From contig CAVXRS010000005.1 in the NCBI GenBank assembly GCA_963764215.1, positions 1 to 64,000 on the forward strand: a DNA stretch of 64,000 nt. The letters run 5' to 3'. This stretch comes from JAFDWI01 sp963764215. Its GTDB lineage: Bacteria; Actinomycetota; Acidimicrobiia; Acidimicrobiales; Iamiaceae. Shown here one piece after another: positions 59,229 to 64,000 of the stretch. The notes beneath the pieces are model-generated. The model was not told where the DNA came from, made no database searches, and saw nothing but the letters and a program-made list of their open reading frames with translations. The translations under genes and the position numbers were made by a program. The stretch's first letter is position 1. The number at the start of each line of letters is the position of its first letter.

Positions 59229-60260
59229 ATGAGCGAAGTCGCCGTCGTCGGACCGCAACCCGAACTGTCGACGGTGGCCCCGGATCACGCCGTGGTCCAC
59301 GTCGGCAGCGAGGTGCACCACTACGACGGGCTGCAGCCCGACTCGGACTACGAGTTCGACGGAATCGGCTTCCGGACGCTGCCGGCGCCAGGCGAGCTGT
59401 TGACGACCATCGCCACCGTCAACGACGTGCACTTCGGCGAGACCGAGGCAGGGCTGATCGAAGGAACCGACGTCGGCCCGGTGCTGCGTGCCGGCCCGGG
59501 GGAGGAGCCGTATCCGGAGCTGATGAACCGCGCGGCGGTGGCCGAGATCGCCGCCGCCGACCCGGCTGCGTTGATCGTCAAGGGCGACCTCACCACGCAC
59601 GGGGCGACCACGGAGTACGAACGGTTCCTGACCGTGTACACCGAGGCGTTCGGGGATCGGCTCTGGCACGTCCGTGGCAACCACGACGCCTGCCACGGTG
59701 GACGCTTCGCCGCGTTCCCGCGCCAACGGATCGACCTGGACGGGGTCACGGTGGCGTTGATCGACACCACCATCGTCGAACATCCGAACGGCCAGGTGCC
59801 CGCCGAGACGCTCGATTGGCTCGACGAAGTCGCGGCCGAAGCGGAGCACCCGGTCCTGGTCATGGGCCACCACCACGTCTGGAACCCCGACAGTGCCAAG
59901 CGCGAACCCGGCTACTTCGGCATCAACCCGGACGATTCGGAACGACTGGTCGACGTGGTGCGTCGCCGCAAGCGCATCGTGGGCTACTTCGCCGGACACA
60001 CCCACCGCAATCGGCGACGGGCGTTCTCCGCGACCGGCGGGCTGCCCTGGGTCGAGGTCGCCTCGGTGAAGGACTATCCGGGTTCGTGGGCCGAGTACCG
60101 GGTCTACGAGGGTGGGATCTGTCAGATCCATCATCGGATCTCCGACCCGGCCGCGCTGAACTGGACCGATCGCACCCGGGCGATGTTCGAGGGCCTCTAC
60201 GCCGACTACGCATTCGGGGACATCGACGATCGCTGCTTCTCGATACCCTCCCGCGCATGA
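59229..60260 (+). CDS. calcineurin-like metallophosphoesterase
   Basis: The ATG at 59229 is preferred. The 343-residue protein has metal motifs TVNDVHFGE (D-x-H), VKGDLTTHG (GD), RGNHDACHG (GNHD), VMGHHHVW and FAGHTHRNR (GHxH). The first ~60 residues are a beta sandwich-like extension. It hydrolyses phosphodiesters or monoesters, substrate unknown, cytoplasmic. The frame is intact. It lies 59 bp after the epsilon gene. Confidence 0.9.
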   Translation: MSEVAVVGPQPELSTVAPDHAVVHVGSEVHHYDGLQPDSDYEFDGIGFRTLPAPGELLTTIATVNDVHFGETEAGLIEGTDVGPVLRAGPGEEPYPELMNRAAVAEIAAADPAALIVKGDLTTHGATTEYERFLTVYTEAFGDRLWHVRGNHDACHGGRFAAFPRQRIDLDGVTVALIDTTIVEHPNGQVPAETLDWLDEVAAEAEHPVLVMGHHHVWNPDSAKREPGYFGINPDDSERLVDVVRRRKRIVGYFAGHTHRNRRRAFSATGGLPWVEVASVKDYPGSWAEYRVYEGGICQIHHRISDPAALNWTDRTRAMFEGLYADYAFGDIDDRCFSIPSRA

Positions 60261-60316
60261 CGTCACGGATTTGGAACCCAGCGGGCCTCAAGGTGTCCCG
60301 GGAATCGGCCGACGGG

Positions 60317-61020
60317 TGACCGTGGCCGGAATCGAAGAAGCTCAGGACCGTTGGCAGGTGATCCGTTCCAAGGGGCGGATCCGGGGGATCGTGGCGATCG
60401 TGGTGGTGGTGGCGGTGGTGGTCGCGATCGGATTGCTCGCACAGCAGAACGCCGCGGCGGTTGCGATCGTGGTGGTGGTGGGCGTCCTCGTCCTCGCCGT
60501 GATTCTCGCGCTTGATCGGCAAGCAACGGACCGGTCTGAGCCTGACCCCGGAGTGGAAGCCCGAGGTCGACGACGAGGACTACGACGATTTCGATGACGC
60601 GCCGCGGAGGGCCGGGATGGAGCAGGCGATCCGTCCCCGAATGGTGACGAGGACCGTGAGGCAGACGAGACCGAACCGGTGCGACGGCTCGACGCGCAGA
60701 TCCTGGGGGCCGATCTGGCCAAGCTGGGCCAGGTCGTCACCCCGAAGCTCGCCAAGTCCTATGCGGTCGGCACGCTCGTGCTCGAAGGGAACGCGGTGGT
60801 CTGGGAGCCGGGGGCGTCGTCACGCGCCGCGGGGATCGAATCGCTGACCGCGGCGCCGAACCAGGTGGCCTCGATCGAAGCCGCGCCGTTGTGGGGGAGC
60901 TGGGGGCTGGTGCGACTGGCCACGGCCGGCGGTGACGAGTGGTGCATGCGGGTACCGGGAAGTGTCGATCTCTCACCGGCTTTCGCCGACCTGGGGCTCT
61001 CCGTTCGCAAGGCTTCCTGA
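60317..61020 (+). CDS. membrane protein of unknown function, frameshifted
   Basis: GTG at 60317 gives VAGIEEAQDRWQVIRSKG, then two adjacent hydrophobic segments rich in Val (IVAIVVVVAVVVAIGLLA and AIVVVVGVLVLAVILAL). After one correction near 60515 it continues LIGKQRTGLSLTPEWKPEVD, then an acidic stretch. After a second, near 60650, come LDAQILGADLAKLGQVVT and a beta domain ending LSVRKAS. No family is recognised. It converges on the GT87-like gene. Confidence 0.6.
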
Positions 61021-62251
61021 ACCCGAAACGCGACTCGAACTCGCGAGCGGCGGGCCAGGACACAGAACGCGGCGGCGAAGGCGAGCAGCATCACCGCCTG
61101 GACGACCGGGAACGAGTGCCCGTTTGCATCGGGATGCTGGGTGCGACGGTGACCAGCGCGGTGGCGGGGAGGATGGCGAACAGGCGGTCGTCGAGCTTCT
61201 TCTGGGCGGCCACTGCGATGCCCAGCGCCCCGACCGCGACCCAGACGTAATGCCACCACACCAGCGGGGTCAGCAGCAGGAGCGCGAGATAGCCGCCGGC
61301 CCAGCGGGTGTCGTCTTCGGTACCCCGCATCGATGAACCAGCACACCACGGCAGCGGCGATCAGGCTCACCACCCGGGCAACGAGCGTCGTCGAAGTCGT
61401 GACGGTTCCCCCCCACAGGTGCGCAACCAACGCGCTCAGCGAACCGTTGTAAGGGTTGGTCGACGTGTGGGCACTGAGCTGCAACGTCGTCCGGACGAAG
61501 TCGCCCCAGGTCGAGATCGGTACGAGCACCAACGACGCCACGGCCAGCGCGGCGAGCCCGACAGCCGACCAGGCCAGCATCCGCCACCGACGTCGCCAGG
61601 CGACGAGCACCACCAGAGCGGCGGGGAAGACCTTCAGCGTGACCGCCGCGACCCAGGCCGCGGCGTTCGCCAGTCCTCGCCTGGTGGCCGTCGAGGACAT
61701 TCCCAGACAGACCGAGAGGAACAGGATCGGAGAGGTCTGCCCCAGCCCGATCGGCACGATCGCCATCGGCGTGAGGAGGAGCGCGGTGGCCACGAGCAGC
61801 AGCGGCGCCCGACGGGAACGGTGCGCCAGACGTCGCCACAGCAGCCACATACCGCCGACGAGCATCAGGGCCGCCGCGAACTGCATGATCAGGGTTCCCC
61901 CGGCGGCCCCGGAACGTGCGATCGCCCAGGCCAGCGGGATCGCCGTCGGACTGGCCACGAAGGGGACCGCGAATTGTTCGCAGTCGGTGCCCCTTCGGGG
62001 CGTTCTCACACCAGACGCTTGCGAAAATACGGCTTCAGGCTGAACAAGTCCCCATATCGGGCCGCGTAGACCTCATGGGGATGGGCGTGGGCGATCCGTC
62101 CGGCGGCAACGTAGGGAATGGCATCTTGGGCGACGTGGTTGCGCAGACCGATCGGGAGCACCAGCCACATGGCGAGGATCGCCAGAAAGGCGTTCCGGTG
62201 AAACGTCGGCACCTGGCGCGCCCGTTTCGTCGACTGCACCTGGCTGTCCAT
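61021..62251 (-). CDS. GT87 (DUF2029)-like membrane glycosyltransferase, frameshifted
   Basis: The ATG at 62251 starts MDSQVQSTKRARQVPTFHRN and a first helix (AFLAILAMWLVLPIGL). Ten or so further helices follow, with TSPILFLSVCLGMSSTATRR, VTLKVFPAALVVLVAWRRRW and STNPYNGSLSALVAHLW, typical of polyprenyl-phosphate-mannose-dependent transferases (PimE/GT87). The catalytic Asp of the first loop may be that in VAQDAIPYV. Frames break near 62010, 61330 and 61100; the stop is an estimate. Confidence 0.75.
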
Positions 62252-62306
62252 GTCGTTGGACGTTTCTAGCGCACCCGAGCCGATCGAAGTGCCAGGTTCG
62301 AGACGG

Positions 62307-64000
62307 TCACCGGGCCGCGCGTGCCGCCTCGGCCAGGTCGGTCAGCTCGTTCATGATGCGGACCAGCTCGAAGTCCGCCGGCGTGTAGACGCGTGCGACC
62401 CCGGCTTCGTGCAGTGCGGCACGATCGTCTTCGGGGATGATCCCGCCGGCCACGACCGGCGCGGTGACCCCTTCGGCACGGAGCAACTTCACCACGTCGG
62501 GGACGAGCTCCATGTGGCTGCCCGACAGGATCGACAACCCCACGACCTCGACGTCCTCGTCGCGGGCAACCGCCGCGATCTGCTCCGGCTTGAGACGGAT
62601 GCCCTGGTAGATGACCTCCATGCCCGCGTCGCGGGCGGCCACGGCGATCTGTTCGGCGCCGTTGGAGTGGCCGTCGAGGCCCGGTTTGGCAACCAGCAGG
62701 CGCACCGGGCCGCCGCTCAGGTTCCGGTTGCGCGTGGCGACCTCGGCCAGACCGTCCAGGTGCGCGCCTCGGCCGACCGCGGCTGCCACGCCCGTCGGGG
62801 CGCGGTATTCACCGAAGGTCTCGCGCAACACGTCGGCCCACTCGCCGGTGGTGCCCCCGGCATGGGCGAAGTCGATCGTGGCGGCCATGATGTTCTCGTC
62901 GGTGCCGGCCACCCGGCGCAGTTCGTCGATCGAACGCTTCACCGCGTCGCGTCCCGCCCGGAGCGCCAGGCCTGGACGTCGGCGATGGCCTCGTCCTGGA
63001 CACCCGGGTCGACCCGCAGGATGGACTCGGCGCCCCCCAGCGGGGACGGCGCGGTCTCGGTGTAGCGGTTCACGCCGACCACCTGCTGTTCGCCGGACTC
63101 GATCCGGCGCATCCGCTCCGCGTGCGAGGTCACCAGCCGGCCCTTGAGCTCGTCGATCGCCTCGAAGGCTCCACCCAGCGCCAGGACGTCGTCGAGTTCG
63201 GCCGTGGCGGCGTCGATCAGCTCGTCGGTCTTGGCCTCCATGACGTGCGAGCCGGCGAACAGGTCGTCGTACTCGAGCAGGTCGGATTCGAACGCCAGCA
63301 CCTGTTGCATGCGCAGCGACCACTGCTGATCCCAGGGTCGGGGCAGCCCGAGCGCCTCGTTCCAGGCGGGCAGCTGCACCGAGCGGGCCCGGGCGTCCTT
63401 GGACAGGGTGACCGCCAGCATCTCGAGCACGATGCGTTGGACGTTGTTCTCGGGTTGGGATTCGGTCAGCCCGAGCGAGTTCACCTGCACGCCGTAGCGG
63501 AAGCGCAGCGCCTTGGGGTCCTCGACGCCGTAGCGCTCCTTGCCGATCCGGGCCCACATTCGGGTGAACGCCCGCATCTTGGCGGTCTCCTCGACGAAGC
63601 GGATCCCCGCGTTCACGAAGAACGAGATCGACCCGAACACAGCGTCGAACCGGTCCTCGGGGACCTTGCCCGACGCGCGCACCGCGTCGAGCACGTCGAT
63701 GGCGGTGGCGAGCGCGTAGGCGATCTCCTGGGTCGGGGTGGCGCCCGCCTCCTGAAGGTGGTAGCTGCACACGTTCATCGGGTTCCACTTGGGAATCCAC
63801 TGGTTGCAGAAGGCGATCATGTCGACGATGAGCCGGCGCGACGGCAGGGGCGGGAAGATGTAGGTGCCCCGGGAGAGGTACTCCTTGACGATGTCGTTCT
63901 GGGTGGTGCCGCGCAGGGCGGTCGCCTCGACGCCCTGGTTCTCCGCGTTCGCCACGTACAGGCCCAGCAGCCAGGCGGCGGTGGCGTTGATGGTCATCGA
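62307..64000 (-). CDS. meaA: coenzyme B12-dependent acyl-CoA mutase (MeaA/Ecm type), truncated at the window edge
   Basis: The visible part covers most of the TIM-barrel substrate domain (GTTQNDIVKEYLSRGTYIFP, then CSYHLQEAGATPTQEIAYAL and QVNSLGLTESQPENNVQRIV) and a C-terminal cobalamin domain with the base-off motif KPGLDGHSNGAEQI (DxHxxG). The wording PRPWDQQWSLRMQQVLAFES is that of MeaA/ethylmalonyl-CoA mutase rather than the MutA/MutB heterodimer. One break lies near 62945. It isomerises ethylmalonyl- or methylmalonyl-CoA. The N-terminus is beyond 64000. Confidence 0.9.
   Translation of the reverse strand, partial: DDHQRHRRLAAGPVRGERGEPGRRGDRPARHHPERHRQGVPLPGHLHLPAPAVAPAHRRHDRLLQPVDSQVEPDERVQLPPSGGGRHPDPGDRLRARHRHRRARRGARVGQGPRGPVRRCVRVDLVLRERGDPLRRGDRQDAGVHPNVGPDRQGALRRRGPQGAALPLRRAGELARADRIPTREQRPTHRARDAGGHPVQGRPGPLGAAARLERGARAAPTLGSAVVAAHATGAGVRIRPARVRRPVRRLARHGGQDRRADRRRHGRTRRRPGAGWSLRGDRRAQGPAGDLARGADAPDRVRRTAGGRREPLHRDRAVPAGGRRVHPAGRPGCPGRGHRRRPGLALRAGRDAVKRSIDELRRVAGTDENIMAATIDFAHAGGTTGEWADVLRETFGEYRAPTGVAAAVGRGAHLDGLAEVATRNRNLSGGPVRLLVAKPGLDGHSNGAEQIAVAARDAGMEVIYQGIRLKPEQIAAVARDEDVEVVGLSILSGSHMELVPDVVKLLRAEGVTAPVVAGGIIPEDDRAALHEAGVARVYTPADFELVRIMNELTDLAEAARAAR

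Overview
The window is very GC-rich, has short intergenic gaps, GTG/TTG starts and many four-base stop/start overlaps. Its gene content (WS/DGAT acyltransferase, acyl-CoA carboxylase beta plus epsilon, a MeaA/Ecm-type B12 mutase, ECF sigma plus zinc anti-sigma, RCC1-repeat and chaplin-like surface proteins, many Thr/Ser-rich lipoproteins) fits an actinobacterium, probably of the Acidimicrobiia; that placement is inference. About half of the recognisable genes, including core enzymes, contain one or more single-base frameshifts, often in G or C runs. I read these mainly as assembly or sequencing errors and annotate such genes as one CDS with the break positions stated.

Layout. 0.2-4.5 kb: surface proteins (RCC1-repeat lipoprotein, low-complexity secreted protein, a four-domain chaplin-like protein with a collagen-like stalk and LPVTG anchor). 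4.6-9.1 kb: HAD phosphatase, beta-lactamase-fold esterase, acyltransferase/AMP-ligase fusion. 9.2-13.1 kb: an accessory island between the AMP-ligase and a convergent baeRF gene. It has a promoter-like site with a ten-G spacer, then an ACP, a GNAT acyltransferase, a secreted trypsin-like protease and small membrane-anchored peptides with a constant leader and a variable Cys-loop tail; relics and direct repeats surround it. 13.1-22.9 kb: lipoprotein, epimerase, beta-propeller/sedolisin lipoprotein, wax-ester synthase, crotonase, hydroxylase-family membrane protein, sigma/anti-sigma pair. 23.1-26.5 kb: methyltransferase, radical SAM, CDP-alcohol phosphatidyltransferase and membrane glutaredoxin in one tight run. 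26.5-30.9 kb: secreted lipoproteins, SDR, PPOX-family protein.

31.0-33.7 kb: a less GC-extreme module of three unrecognised genes, one with a faint gasdermin-like pattern. 33.9-41.0 kb: sugar-storage genes (GT4, HAD-GH65 fusion, universal stress protein, debranching-type glucosidase). 41.4-42.2 kb: MntA/HepT pair beside a tRNA-Lys gene carrying a 27-nt internal duplication. 42.4-53.2 kb: exonuclease, nitroreductase, SDRs, TetR with operator next to an MpaB-like gene, LpqC-like esterase, aldehyde dehydrogenase, thioesterase, flippase-like protein, two alpha/beta hydrolases. 53.2-57.4 kb: polyprenyl synthase, cupredoxin, beta-helix protein, DUF1996 protein. 57.4-64.0 kb: acyl-CoA carboxylase beta and epsilon, metallophosphoesterase, membrane protein, GT87-like transferase, and the MeaA/Ecm mutase running off the right edge. 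Acyl-CoA and lipid metabolism is the main metabolic theme. The 9.2-13.1 kb and 31.0-33.7 kb segments are the best candidates for undescribed systems.
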